A stretch of DNA of 64,000 bases. Source: Pseudoalteromonas holothuriae (GTDB lineage: Bacteria > Pseudomonadota > Gammaproteobacteria > Enterobacterales > Alteromonadaceae). The position numbers were made by a program, and so were the translations under genes. Under the pieces are notes generated by a model. The model worked only from the letters and a program-made list of their open reading frames with translations. It was not told where the DNA came from and made no database searches. Of the stretch, positions 27,955 to 37,217 are shown one piece after another (position 1 is the stretch's first letter; each line of letters begins with the position of its first letter). Location of the stretch: positions 248,001 through 312,000 of the forward strand of contig NZ_CAMAPC010000003.1 in NCBI RefSeq assembly GCF_945859825.1. The letters run 5' to 3'.

Positions 27955-28257
27955 CTAGTCCTTTACACTCACTTTACCAACTCGCTCATAACGATCGTTA
28001 CTTATGCACATACCTGTGCCTTCTATCATTATTGGTTTCGACATAGCGACAGCGGTTAAAACAAGCCCATACAGTGCATAGTCTTGCTCTTGGGTAATAT
28101 CTAACCCCCAATGTGACGAAGTACAGGGTGAGTTATCGCGACTCGACTGGGTTACTATCACAACCACATTTTGGGTCAACTCAATATCTTTTATGGTAAA
28201 TGTTGCTAATGCGTTTGATGAAAACAACAAAGATAAAGCCAACAAATATCGATACAT
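27955..28257 (-). CDS. Exported hypothetical protein, 100 aa
   Basis: The protein has a signal peptide (MYRYLLALSLLFSSNALA) and an ~80-residue mature domain with two Cys. It is related to the N-terminal domain of the next gene: both have a short strand with N-x-V-V/L, S-x-x-x-x-x-x-PCT, an L-x-x-x-x-x-x-x-x-x-YxLxxTA segment and a second Cys. The family is unknown to me. It lies 10 nt after the 266-codon gene and directly before a truncated secreted gene, so the three formed one operon. Confidence 0.7.
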   Translation of the reverse strand: MYRYLLALSLLFSSNALATFTIKDIELTQNVVVIVTQSSRDNSPCTSSHWGLDITQEQDYALYGLVLTAVAMSKPIMIEGTGMCISNDRYERVGKVSVKD

Positions 28258-28267
28258 TATTTACCCT

Positions 28268-29011
28268 TTAATCTTCACGTATTTTGCAAAAGCCGGCACC
28301 ACATACAGGGTGCTCAACCTTAATTAAAGGGTATACTTTTATCTTACTGGCACGCGCATCATGTTTATCGCATGAGTTTGAATTTGCGGTTTTGTAAGAT
28401 GCTGCTTCAACAATAACAGAGCTGTCGCCTTTAACAAAAGTACGATGATTGTATGAGTAGTAAATGTTTGATTCACCGAGTAGCTCTTCGCCTGTGCAAC
28501 CTAACCCAGTAAAATAAATAGTTTTTGAACCATGAAATGAAATGTTAACTTGTTTAAAGTCATCGCTTGCACTTTTATCTATATATTCCCACATTTTACC
28601 GTAGGAGCTACTTCCATGCTTTACATAAGTACCTAAACGAGTTACTCCATCATTTTTATATACCCCTATACCGCCGCTGGCATCTGCTTTCTTACTAACA
28701 TCGGCAACCAAACGCAGGGTTTGTACTCGCTCTACTCCTAGCGTATCTGCACAGTCTTGAGCTGACACAGTCTCTATTGCATAGTTTTTAGACAAAGCTG
28801 TGACAATAAGTGAATACATCGCCCTACCATCATGGGTATTAAGTGAAAAAGCGCGCAGTTTTTTATTATCTACTAAGGTACAGGGCAAGTTGCTATCTGC
28901 TATTGAAGTGGTTGAAAACAACACTGTATTGTTCCTTACTTCAACTTGATTGATCACACCCGCGTGAATTGGAGCACTTACCATCCCTGCTAATAACATT
29001 AATTTGCGCAC
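28268..29011 (-). CDS. Exported hypothetical protein, paralogue of its neighbour
   Basis: With the GTG start at 29011 the product begins MRKLMLLAGMVSAPIHAG, a good signal peptide; an ATG at 29068 would add 19 residues. The mature part (~230 aa) has an N-terminal domain homologous to the adjacent 100-residue protein (VEVRNNTVLFST, LPCT, MYSLIVTALS, DCAD). A second Cys-containing domain ends with EHPVCGAGFCKIRED. No known family was recognised. Cys pairs suggest periplasmic or extracellular disulfides. A decayed third copy of the C-terminus lies upstream at 29214. Confidence 0.65.
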   Translation of the reverse strand: MRKLMLLAGMVSAPIHAGVINQVEVRNNTVLFSTTSIADSNLPCTLVDNKKLRAFSLNTHDGRAMYSLIVTALSKNYAIETVSAQDCADTLGVERVQTLRLVADVSKKADASGGIGVYKNDGVTRLGTYVKHGSSSYGKMWEYIDKSASDDFKQVNISFHGSKTIYFTGLGCTGEELLGESNIYYSYNHRTFVKGDSSVIVEAASYKTANSNSCDKHDARASKIKVYPLIKVEHPVCGAGFCKIRED

Positions 29012-29213
29012 TTGCTTGGCCCTATTCTTACAAAATAACACGCATTGTATAAAAATAAGGAACACCATTCAAGCTAAAACAAAATTATTATTGCAACTGA
29101 ACTTTACTTTAAATAACTAAAAAATGATGACAGGTACACATAAGTTTTAAATATTTAAAGGTGCGTTTAAGCTCTATATTTTGATTGAATAGATCACTTT
29201 GCAATCTCAAAAA

Positions 29214-29282
29214 TCAATCTTGTTTAATTGTGTAAAGACCAGTTCCACACACAGGATGTTCAGAACAATGAACCCCATGGTA
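29214..29282 (-). pseudogene. C-terminal remnant of a third paralogue
   Basis: On the minus strand this stretch reads HCSEHPVCGTGLYTIKQD then a stop, closely matching the VEHPVCGAGFCKIRED terminus of the adjacent exported protein. The frame upstream is closed by a stop within a few codons and no start is present. It is the tail of a deleted duplicate gene. Confidence 0.7.
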
Positions 29283-29340
29283 TTAAACACGTACAATTAC
29301 CTCTATAATCACCAAAAATGCTTATATTATAAAACTCAGT

Positions 29341-30114
29341 ATGCATGACTTAGAACAAGACACGCACCAGCAATATTTGATAGATACAATACATACATCA
29401 GGCACTTCACTTTTTGTGTATGAAAACGCTCAGTATCGATGGCTAACTTTTTCAGACAACCTCATTCAAGGGGTAATGTATTTACCGCAACCTGAACAGC
29501 TCGTTACACCAATCTGCCAAGCATTAATATTGTTTTTACTCACCGAACAGCCTTCATATACTGTATTAAATTTAGGCTTAGGCACTGCAGCCATAGAACG
29601 CAGCCTGCACTATATACATAAACAACAATTTGCAAATATAACTGACTGTGTTAGCGTCGAACTAAGTAAAAATGTAAGTAATTGCGCTAAAAAACACTTT
29701 AATTTTAAGCCCATGACGCTAATTCATGAGGATGCCCACGTATATATCGATACTACACACACCAAATTTAACGTAATCACCATAGATATTCTATCTACAT
29801 ATCATGACAATGACTTTTTACTACCACCGCAATTTTGGCAAAAAATTACACACACATTATTACCCAATGGGCAAATACTATTTAATTTCAATCCTTACTC
29901 CGAAGATGCCTTGATCCAACTGCTAAAGCGTATTCGCCCTCTCTTTAGCGCCATTGAAATTATAGAGTTTCATAATTATAAAAATATCGTAATACGCGCG
30001 CAAAAATCATCGCATGTGATGTTGTGCCAGCATAAAATAAAAAATAATAAACTCTTTGCTAAAATAGCGCCAAAATTCTTACAAAGTGTAAAAAACATAT
30101 TCACAGTGCAGTAA
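29341..30114 (+). CDS. Spermidine-synthase-like (SpeE-fold) methyltransferase
   Basis: A 257-residue cytosolic protein with a Rossmann methyltransferase fold. The nucleotide-binding loop is LNLGLGTAAIE, the acidic end of strand 2 is CVSVELS, and FNVITIDILS follows as strand 4. The arrangement (LSEQ-P-Y-x-VLNLGLG) resembles stand-alone spermidine synthase domain proteins of gammaproteobacteria that lack the polyamine-binding N-terminus. The active-site D-x-x-S is not convincing (DILSTYH), so true polyamine synthesis is uncertain. It is monocistronic, with no clear Shine-Dalgarno. Confidence 0.7.
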   Translation: MHDLEQDTHQQYLIDTIHTSGTSLFVYENAQYRWLTFSDNLIQGVMYLPQPEQLVTPICQALILFLLTEQPSYTVLNLGLGTAAIERSLHYIHKQQFANITDCVSVELSKNVSNCAKKHFNFKPMTLIHEDAHVYIDTTHTKFNVITIDILSTYHDNDFLLPPQFWQKITHTLLPNGQILFNFNPYSEDALIQLLKRIRPLFSAIEIIEFHNYKNIVIRAQKSSHVMLCQHKIKNNKLFAKIAPKFLQSVKNIFTVQ

Positions 30115-30290
30115 ATCGACCCGTATCTACCGAGGCTTTATAACTACTCATAAATTACAGTGCGGCAAAATAAAGCTCAACGCAAACATGTTCAAAAAGC
30201 AATACTGGAGTATTTTTCTTTTTTAGTTTGGCTTAATTAATACAATCATTTATCAATTCAATTTGCTTTTTATTTAAGCTAATTCACCAT

Positions 30291-32069
30291 TTACTGCGCC
30301 ATGCAATTTATTTTTATCAGCTCACTTGGTTCTGTAAAACGTAATTCTGGAAATTGCTCTATTAATTGATGATATAGCTGCACGTTTTTTTGCTTTATTT
30401 TATATAGGGCATCAATATGCGTGTCGTTTAATTTTGTATGCTCAATAAGGCTTGCCAATACATTAACAGGTAATTCGGCTGTTGGGTCTTCGTAATTGTT
30501 AAGTGAATATAGCTTAAACCATAACGGGTCTAAGTCTTGTTCGCTACTGGTTAACGGCACACCTTGTGAAATCAAAAAAGGCACAAGCTTATCAGCATCT
30601 GCACTCCCTTGTCTTAAGCTCTTTTCTAACACCTGAGTTATCAACGAAAAGCCAAGAGAGCTGGTATTTTGTATGTTGTATTGCTGTTCAACAAGCAACG
30701 CCTTTTGCTCATCTATTGGCAGGCGATATAGCATGGCGTAAAAATTACTACTTTGAGGCACTAGTTTATGCTCTATTAGAGTTCTAATTTGCTGATTATT
30801 ATAGGATGTGCGTGTATACATAATGTCAAATAACACCGCAGCTTCATACTGTTCAAAGTGAGGCAGCGCAGCTTGAAGCTTAGTATGATTAGACATTATT
30901 GCTGCAAAGTTATTTAGTGCATTAACGTCAACACCGTATTTATTGAGCTTTGCTGACACGGCTGTATAACCATAAAAAATGTTTTTTTCTGGGCACATAT
31001 AATCTACTATCGCTTGCCAGTGCTTAGAGAGCTTATTATTTATATTGTTTGAACTTATTTGTTTAGATGAGATGCTTAAGTTGGGTGTTTGAGGCTCACA
31101 ATAGTCTTGAGCCTTAAGCTCAATATTTAAGTCAGTATAGCGCTTAGCCAATGCGTTAATACGCTGATTTACTTCAGGGTCTATCTCAAACAATTTTGCA
31201 GAGGTGGTTCTCAATCGCCAAGTCGACTCACTATTATCAAGTGCCATTAAAGATTGTTTTACGCTGTTAGCACTACTCCCATGCTGCGGCTCTAAATAAA
31301 CAGGCGCTAGTTCAAACATTGCTGTAAGTAATGGCTTTACTTGTGGCTGAGAAAAAGTACTAAGTAAAAATATATTGGCACTATCTCTTAATGGGTGCTC
31401 AAAAAATAAATCGTTTTTATGTAACGAATTAAGTTGGCTAATAGCATAAAGCGATTGCTGTAAATCAGTATTTTCTAGTGCCTTAGTGAGTGCTGCTAAC
31501 CAAAGTTTAAGCGCAATATCAGGATAAAGATTAAGCGCCTTATTTACATCAAAGTGATCTTTATATGTAGGTACTTTATAAGCATCTAAACGCTGTAAAT
31601 ATATTCTATTTGAACCTGATAATGCACTGTATTCAAGCCCGTGAATATCTTGAATCAATGTTTGACTTTTTTCATAATAATGAGACAAAGCGTTTACCTG
31701 CTCAATCCAAATCATTGCATTTTGATAGCCATACATTTTTGCTAAAGTGTGCGCTATTTTATATTTATCGATACCTTCAAAATACCAACCAATCGCCTTT
31801 GCACCTATCAAGTTAAAATGTATCAAACGCGCTTTGTCTAATGCATTTTCATAAGCATCGCAACTGAGCGAGTGGTTACTTTCTACTACATTTAACTCAG
31901 TGCTTGCTTCGTTAAATGCAGTGGGGGGTTGTGATGTAGTATCAGTATTCTTTGTTTGATTATTCAGCTCGACTGAATTGCTCGGCTCAGCTTGTAAGGT
32001 AACGAAGTAAAAAACAGTACTAATAAAAGCAACAAACAGAAGTATAATGATAATTTTTGTTTTTGACAC
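30291..32069 (-). CDS. Membrane-anchored hypothetical protein (592 aa)
   Basis: An N-terminal signal anchor (IIIILLFVAFISTVFYFVTL) is followed by a Thr/Ser/Asn-rich linker and a ~500-residue periplasmic part that appears all-helical. Residues ~370-560 contain ankyrin-like turns (YGVDVNALNNFAAIM, LIEHKLVPQSSNFYAML, LISQGVPLTSSEQDLDPLW), suggesting degenerate helical repeats. A few Cys are present. I do not recognise the family. The gene lies on the minus strand with no close operon partner; the amine oxidase behind it has its own terminator in between. Confidence 0.7.
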   Translation of the reverse strand: MSKTKIIIILLFVAFISTVFYFVTLQAEPSNSVELNNQTKNTDTTSQPPTAFNEASTELNVVESNHSLSCDAYENALDKARLIHFNLIGAKAIGWYFEGIDKYKIAHTLAKMYGYQNAMIWIEQVNALSHYYEKSQTLIQDIHGLEYSALSGSNRIYLQRLDAYKVPTYKDHFDVNKALNLYPDIALKLWLAALTKALENTDLQQSLYAISQLNSLHKNDLFFEHPLRDSANIFLLSTFSQPQVKPLLTAMFELAPVYLEPQHGSSANSVKQSLMALDNSESTWRLRTTSAKLFEIDPEVNQRINALAKRYTDLNIELKAQDYCEPQTPNLSISSKQISSNNINNKLSKHWQAIVDYMCPEKNIFYGYTAVSAKLNKYGVDVNALNNFAAIMSNHTKLQAALPHFEQYEAAVLFDIMYTRTSYNNQQIRTLIEHKLVPQSSNFYAMLYRLPIDEQKALLVEQQYNIQNTSSLGFSLITQVLEKSLRQGSADADKLVPFLISQGVPLTSSEQDLDPLWFKLYSLNNYEDPTAELPVNVLASLIEHTKLNDTHIDALYKIKQKNVQLYHQLIEQFPELRFTEPSELIKINCMAQ

Positions 32070-32143
32070 TACTTAGCTTTCCTTGCTCAAAGATTATTTA
32101 TTAAATTTTGAGTATTACATGTTTGTCCCTGTTTTTACTAGCG

Positions 32144-32181
32144 CAAAAAATAGTGCCTTTGCCAAATATAGCAAAGGCACT
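32144..32181 (-). terminator. Terminator of the amine oxidase gene
   Basis: A perfect 11-bp stem (AGTGCCTTTGC 32152-32162 / GCAAAGGCACT 32171-32181) is followed, on the minus strand, by ATTTTTTGCG. It lies 11 nt past the stop codon. Confidence 0.88.
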
Positions 32182-32192
32182 CAATGGTGAAA

Positions 32193-33668
32193 TTACAGCC
32201 CTAGTTCTTTAATCTGTTGCGCAACTCGCACACCACTTCTGACTGCGCCTTCCATGTAGCCTAAATATAAAGTATCTGTATGTTCCCCAGCAAAGTAAAT
32301 ACGCCCTACTGGGACTTCAAATAGCTTCCAGTATTCATTCACTTGGCCTGGGCCATAAGCCAAATAGCCGCCTTTAGTCCATGCTTCGTTAATCCAGTTT
32401 TGCGCTTTCGCAGCTATAAAATAATCGGATGAGCCTGGATACATAAGTTCAATTTCAGCGAGCCTCGTGTCAATGACCTGTTGATCTGTCCATTCTTTTT
32501 GCATTTTACTGAAATCTCCAGATGTGTAGGCTATTAAAATCCCCCCCTCACCACCTTGGCGCTCTGTTGTTTCCCACGTCCAACCAGTGGGTAAGCTTGC
32601 AACGACCGTATCTCCGCCCAATTTCTGTTCCAACCAAAAACGTTTGCTATATTGCAATAATACTTTTGAATGAGTGCCATAGTTAATATTATCTGCCGCT
32701 TGCGTCATTGCATCAGGCAATGTGGGTGAAAACGTAATTTTATTGAGTACGGTCAATGGTACCGTTACCACAATCACATCTGACGTGTAGGTTGATTGTG
32801 TTGACGTTGTAACAGTTATTTTATTATCAACTTGCTCTATCTTTGCTACGGGCTGACTAAGCACAATGTCACCTTGGATATTATCAACATAAGCTTGTGT
32901 CATAGCTACCCCGCCTTTTAAAAAGCGAGTAGACTCAACATCATCATCAGAAACGTTTTCATATACCTTTGAATACTGTGCAACATGTAAAAGAGATAAA
33001 TTACTTGGCTCATCAAACTCGCCGCGAATAAACTGCTCTGCCATTTGTTTTGCAATGGGATTTAATTGCAAACCATCTAACCAAGTTTGCACATTCACTA
33101 AATCGTACTCTTTAGCCAAGGGGAGTTCAGCTGGGTTTTCTGGATCTGGGACTGCATCTGCAAGCAGCTTTAGTTGGTCTTTAAAGCGATAATAATCAGT
33201 CACCACAGCGTGATTATAGCCATTATCAAAATCAGTATAACTCACCAACTGGCCATCAATATAATAAGCACCTTCTTCTATATCGCCGTCGTACCCTACA
33301 TCAGCGAGCGCCACGTTGAATAAACTGGCATAGTGGTGAATTTGTTTATGTACCGTTTCGCCATCAATCAGCTCACCGCCTATCTCACCTGTTTGAGACC
33401 CCATTTCAATGGTAGCGACTCGACCACCCACTCTATCTCTCGCTTCAATGACCGTCACTTTGAAGCCTTGTTGCTCAAGCTCATACGCGGCGGTTAATCC
33501 AGACAATCCAGCACCTACAACAATCGCATCTTTGGATGCAATGACAGGCTTTTCTGGTATGTTTTTTTGATTATCATGCTTATTATCACTACCACATGCT
33601 GTGAGTATTGTTGAAAATACCAACATCAGCAAAATATGACGGAAAATATCCTTTTCCCAAACTTTCAT
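32193..33668 (-). CDS. Flavin-containing amine oxidase, lipoprotein
   Basis: A 491-residue FAD-dependent oxidase. An N-terminal lipobox signal (FSTILTAC) suggests membrane anchoring. The Rossmann FAD motif is VVGAGLSGLTAAYELE with the following E-A-R-D-R-V-G-G-R, and the C-terminal FAD segment is GRIYFAGEHTDTLYLGYMEG. Both are typical of monoamine oxidase-type enzymes, which oxidise primary or polyamine substrates to aldehyde, ammonia and H2O2. The C-terminus ends in a substrate-channel helix. It is monocistronic. Confidence 0.9.
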   Translation of the reverse strand: MKVWEKDIFRHILLMLVFSTILTACGSDNKHDNQKNIPEKPVIASKDAIVVGAGLSGLTAAYELEQQGFKVTVIEARDRVGGRVATIEMGSQTGEIGGELIDGETVHKQIHHYASLFNVALADVGYDGDIEEGAYYIDGQLVSYTDFDNGYNHAVVTDYYRFKDQLKLLADAVPDPENPAELPLAKEYDLVNVQTWLDGLQLNPIAKQMAEQFIRGEFDEPSNLSLLHVAQYSKVYENVSDDDVESTRFLKGGVAMTQAYVDNIQGDIVLSQPVAKIEQVDNKITVTTSTQSTYTSDVIVVTVPLTVLNKITFSPTLPDAMTQAADNINYGTHSKVLLQYSKRFWLEQKLGGDTVVASLPTGWTWETTERQGGEGGILIAYTSGDFSKMQKEWTDQQVIDTRLAEIELMYPGSSDYFIAAKAQNWINEAWTKGGYLAYGPGQVNEYWKLFEVPVGRIYFAGEHTDTLYLGYMEGAVRSGVRVAQQIKELGL

Positions 33669-34320
33669 TATATAAACCTCTTTTAATTAAAATATTAAAT
33701 TATTTCCTTCTATTCAATAATAGAAGGGATTTTAAGCATAGATAACTACACCACCTTTTGAATAAAACCTAAAAACCACCGATAATATACAACAGATAAT
33801 AAACCAAATTAAAAAACAACAAAAACATTTTTAAAATAAAATTAACAAATAAAAATTAAAATATACTTGTTCTAACTTCAGTAAAGTTAATAAAACAACT
33901 CCACCTGCTTATAAACAAAAAGCAATAATTGGTTTGTCTGACGGCGCAGCTCATTAACTCACTTAACCAAGCCAACACTAAAGGAACAAGCTCCACTGCT
34001 TTAAAATACGAACATGAACTGCGTGAGCAGCTGAATAATACCGCTGAGATGGTAAGTCATAAAACGTCAGTTAGATCATGGTATTGGTTGATGGAGGTGG
34101 TAATCTCTTCACAAATTCAAGATAAATAATGACTTAATTTACAAACAGGTAGTGGTAACGTGAACGCTATTAGATAAAAAAAGGCTCTGCATTAAAGCTT
34201 TTTACAAAGAGCGATCCCGTCGTGATGATAAGCTTCACGGGCCTTCCCGTATTGCTGAAGATAAGATTATTCACTTTTGGAATTAAAAAACTAAGGCTGC
34301 CATAGTTAAACTATTACTGG
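33669..34320. other. Long intergenic region, no supported gene
   Basis: The first ~230 bp are very AT-rich and likely hold the promoter of the minus-strand amine oxidase. The rest contains short open frames on the plus strand (about 33929-34129 and 34165-34288) with no recognisable motif or clear ribosome site; they may be gene remnants. Confidence 0.5.
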
Positions 34321-35217
34321 CTATTCAACAACTTTTGCACTTTGCTGCTCAACATTTAATAAGGTGGTTGTAATATGCTGCGCTGTACCACCAATAACTG
34401 GGCAAAGGCTGTCATTGGTCTTGCTTAAGTGTGCTTTGATTAGTGAGGGCCTCCCCATCTCAAGCCCTTGTAAAAACACCACATGCTGATGAGCGAGTAG
34501 CTGCTCATAGCGGTTTAAATATGCGATTAATGCGCCACTTGCGCTACCTGTCGCACATTCTTCTGGAATGCCCCAATGCGGGGAAAAATTTCGAGTATTG
34601 GCATAATATGGGCTGTCATGAGTATTTAATTCAAAGACATGAATACTGGCCAATGAGTGTGTGTCACAAAATACCGCCATGGCTACTTCGTTGGCTTTTA
34701 AATGTGACAACATGCCAGATTTAATTGGCACGAGTAAATCTGGTAATCCCGTATCCACCACTTGAATTACACCACTAGTAACAAAAGAACCTTCACCTGT
34801 ATTTTCAAACAATGTTGCTATGGTATCTGCAGTGTATGTTTGCGCAAATTTTGCCGACCTCTGTTTCATCATCACTTCAGCATTTTTAACTATGCTAACT
34901 GCGAAATTACCCGCTTTAGTTAATTGCGTGTAATTACCAGATGAAACTCGACCTGACGAAACAAGGTAATGTCCAACAGCTAAGGTTGCATGACCACAAA
35001 AGTCAACTTCTTGTGTGGGCGTAAAAAACCTAACCCGATATTGCTTTGCTTTTATATCGCACACAAAAGCGGTTTCAGATAAGCCCAAATATAGTGCAAT
35101 GGCTTGCATATGCGCTTGGGTTAATAAGCCATTATGCTCAATAACGGCTGCAGGATTGCCTCCCTTACCTTGATGAACAAAGGCATTTATAATATGTGCA
35201 GAAATGGGAATAACCAA
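34321..35217 (-). CDS. PhzF-family isomerase/epimerase-like protein
   Basis: A 298-residue protein of the PhzF/diaminopimelate-epimerase fold. The N-terminal half has NAFVHQGKGGNPAAV and the conserved catalytic Glu48 in GLSETAF, then RFFTPTQEVDFCGHATLAVG. The C-terminal half has EECATGSASGAL. The frame lacks an early ATG and is closed upstream by TAG TAA, so the TTG at 35217, preceded by GGAG at 9 nt, is the start. PhzF homologues outside phenazine clusters act on diverse small substrates. No phenazine genes are nearby. Confidence 0.85.
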   Translation of the reverse strand: MVIPISAHIINAFVHQGKGGNPAAVIEHNGLLTQAHMQAIALYLGLSETAFVCDIKAKQYRVRFFTPTQEVDFCGHATLAVGHYLVSSGRVSSGNYTQLTKAGNFAVSIVKNAEVMMKQRSAKFAQTYTADTIATLFENTGEGSFVTSGVIQVVDTGLPDLLVPIKSGMLSHLKANEVAMAVFCDTHSLASIHVFELNTHDSPYYANTRNFSPHWGIPEECATGSASGALIAYLNRYEQLLAHQHVVFLQGLEMGRPSLIKAHLSKTNDSLCPVIGGTAQHITTTLLNVEQQSAKVVE

Positions 35218-35340
35218 TTACTAGGCTCCAATGAAAGATTAACATATGTCAGCAAATGGTGTTTTTTGCCTAGCTACTTTCTTCTATTATAAAAATCTGA
35301 ATTTAAAATACTTATAAATTTTATCCGTTCTCGTTCATAA

Positions 35341-36456
35341 TTATACCTTTAAGGTTGCCTCTAAGTATTTAATAAAACCAGGAGATTCGATGTAATACCT
35401 ATCACCGTATTGTGATATTACTTGCATTGTTTTAAGTTTTTTAACACTAGTTTGAATTGCTGAAGAAGTCACTTCATTGGCTACTTTATTAGATAAATAG
35501 TCTACGATACTCGCGCTATATAGAGCAGTTTCTTCTTGGCGTATCAAGTGTAAAACCTCCACATCAAGGGCTCTTAAACGCTTTTTCAAACCTTCAAAAT
35601 CACCATCTTGAACCATCAGCGCCTTAATATACTCAGTTCCCTCTTTTAACGATGCTTTATGCGCCATCAAATATGTCATCAACTTCATCATCCAAAAGGG
35701 CGATTTATCTATCTCTTCATAAAAGTCATTAATAGCTAATACGTCATACTCTAAGTTAAAATGAACCTTGAGTGTTTTACAGCAATGCTGTACAAACTCT
35801 TCGCCAAGCCTTGGAAAATCAATCATAAATGCAGAATCATAAAATGGTTTGTCTTTATCTGAAAACATCGCATTAACACCTGAGCGACTAGAGCCTGCAA
35901 ATACTACACAAATATCGCTATAAGTGTCTAATGCTGTGCGCAGTGCATGCTGTACAGGCAAAAATTTATCTGATGAGGCTAGGTGCTGAATTTCATCAAT
36001 AATAATTATTGCTTTATCACCACACTTATTAAAAAGTGCCTCAACCAATTGCCCTATTTTAAATAGCTCAGATTCACTGGGCTTATGAGCATGTTTGTCG
36101 CTAAATTCAATGATAGCTTTACCAAATACATTATTTCCCACTTCCAGCTTTTTTACTTCGCTATTAGCAAGTTCAGACAACTTACTTTTTAGCGTTTCAT
36201 CTAATATTGATAAGGTATTATTCAACGCTTGTGTTATTGCAACTGTTGGACTTTCAGGTTCACCCCATAAGTTAATATAAACAGGAATAAAGCCATTTTC
36301 GATGGCAATCGGATACAGGTCTTTCAGCAAAAAGGTGGTTTTTCCCGTACGCCTTACATCCAGTAACGCAATGCGACTCATTGCCCCTTGATAAACAGTT
36401 TGCAAGTAAGACTCAGCCAAATCTTTACGCTGAAAATGCCAGTTGACTTTTTTCAT
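35341..36456 (-). CDS. AAA-family ATPase, orphan
   Basis: A 371-residue P-loop ATPase with a short degenerate Walker A (DVRRTGKTTFLL), Walker B IIIIDEIQHLA, sensor-1-like VVFAGSSRSG, and a C-terminal winged-helix-like region (~290-371). It resembles the archaeal-type/AAA_14-like ATP-binding proteins often found as stand-alone accessory genes; their function is mostly unknown. No toxin, nuclease or transposase partner is adjacent. A perfect 37-bp palindrome lies ~30 bp upstream of the start. Confidence 0.8.
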   Translation of the reverse strand: MKKVNWHFQRKDLAESYLQTVYQGAMSRIALLDVRRTGKTTFLLKDLYPIAIENGFIPVYINLWGEPESPTVAITQALNNTLSILDETLKSKLSELANSEVKKLEVGNNVFGKAIIEFSDKHAHKPSESELFKIGQLVEALFNKCGDKAIIIIDEIQHLASSDKFLPVQHALRTALDTYSDICVVFAGSSRSGVNAMFSDKDKPFYDSAFMIDFPRLGEEFVQHCCKTLKVHFNLEYDVLAINDFYEEIDKSPFWMMKLMTYLMAHKASLKEGTEYIKALMVQDGDFEGLKKRLRALDVEVLHLIRQEETALYSASIVDYLSNKVANEVTSSAIQTSVKKLKTMQVISQYGDRYYIESPGFIKYLEATLKV

Positions 36457-36486
36457 GATCAGGTGCTCTGCTTAGTTATGCTAGCT

Positions 36487-36523
36487 TATGGTTAATTATG
36501 TATAGTATACATAATTAACCATA
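36487..36523. promoter_or_regulatory. Perfect 37-bp palindrome upstream of the orphan ATPase
   Basis: TATGGTTAATTATGTATA (36487-36504) and its exact reverse complement (36506-36523) flank a single central G. It lies 31-67 bp upstream of the ATPase ATG, where a promoter/operator would be. The ATPase C-terminus looks winged-helix-like, so self-control is possible, but a separate regulator is equally likely. Confidence 0.6.
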
Positions 36524-36721
36524 AAATCACATAATCAAACTTTATGCTGGCTGAACCTAAGTTGAGACGGCTTAGAGTATAAACTCCATACCGTTCCTTT
36601 ATTATTTACATCTCAGTATAAGTTTGCTACATCTTTGCCTATTATTGCGCTCAAAGTCATAAAAGTGTCATTTTATTGCGCCATAATGCGAGCCACTTAA
36701 AATTAACTGCTACTTTTGACA

Positions 36722-37213
36722 ATGACACAACCACCTGTACTGTTGAGTTTTTCTGCTCGAGCCTTAGATGAACATGCTGAAGACCAAGCGTGTTTACATG
36801 CGTTGCAGTACGACACCTTAAAGCTTGAATATCACACAGTGGGCTTAGCGTTTTTATGTGAGCTGCCTTATGATGCGCAACTGGGCGATATGATTGCACT
36901 GTATGCAACGCCTATCAAAGCCCGCTCGGCAAGTTTTAGTGCAGAAGCACCTCTGAATAAGCATGCTTTAGAAACAGGGCATCAAGGGTTAACCCTAAAA
37001 GGGCATGGTCAATCTGGTGAGTATATTGTGCAGTTAAGCTTAATTGGTCGCCATGGTATGGTTAAAAACTCGGTTGAATACAACGCCTATATTCATAACT
37101 CAAAGCAAAATGATAATAACATCGTAGAGCAAAAACCACCTATGTCTGACATGACCTCTGCGGTAAAACGCCACACGGCAAACCTGATGGCGTCAATACT
37201 TGCAATTTTTTAA
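36722..37213 (+). CDS. Hypothetical protein (163 aa)
   Basis: A soluble protein without signal peptide. A beta-rich N-terminal region contains LLSFSARALDEHAEDQACL and QLGDMIALYATPIKARS. The C-terminal ~50 residues are polar and Asn/Lys rich and end with a hydrophobic helix (HTANLMASILAIF). No family was recognised. ATG 36722 is preferred over the TTG two codons earlier. It converges on anmK with only 4 nt between stops. Confidence 0.55.
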   Translation: MTQPPVLLSFSARALDEHAEDQACLHALQYDTLKLEYHTVGLAFLCELPYDAQLGDMIALYATPIKARSASFSAEAPLNKHALETGHQGLTLKGHGQSGEYIVQLSLIGRHGMVKNSVEYNAYIHNSKQNDNNIVEQKPPMSDMTSAVKRHTANLMASILAIF

Positions 37214-37217
37214 TACC

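Noticed and set aside
33929-34129. Short open frame in the gap before the PhzF-family gene
   Set aside because: It starts with TTG, lacks a ribosome site and shows no recognisable motif.
34321-35217. Phenazine biosynthesis locus suggested by the PhzF match
   Set aside because: No phzA, B, D, E or G homologue is nearby; PhzF-family proteins are widespread.
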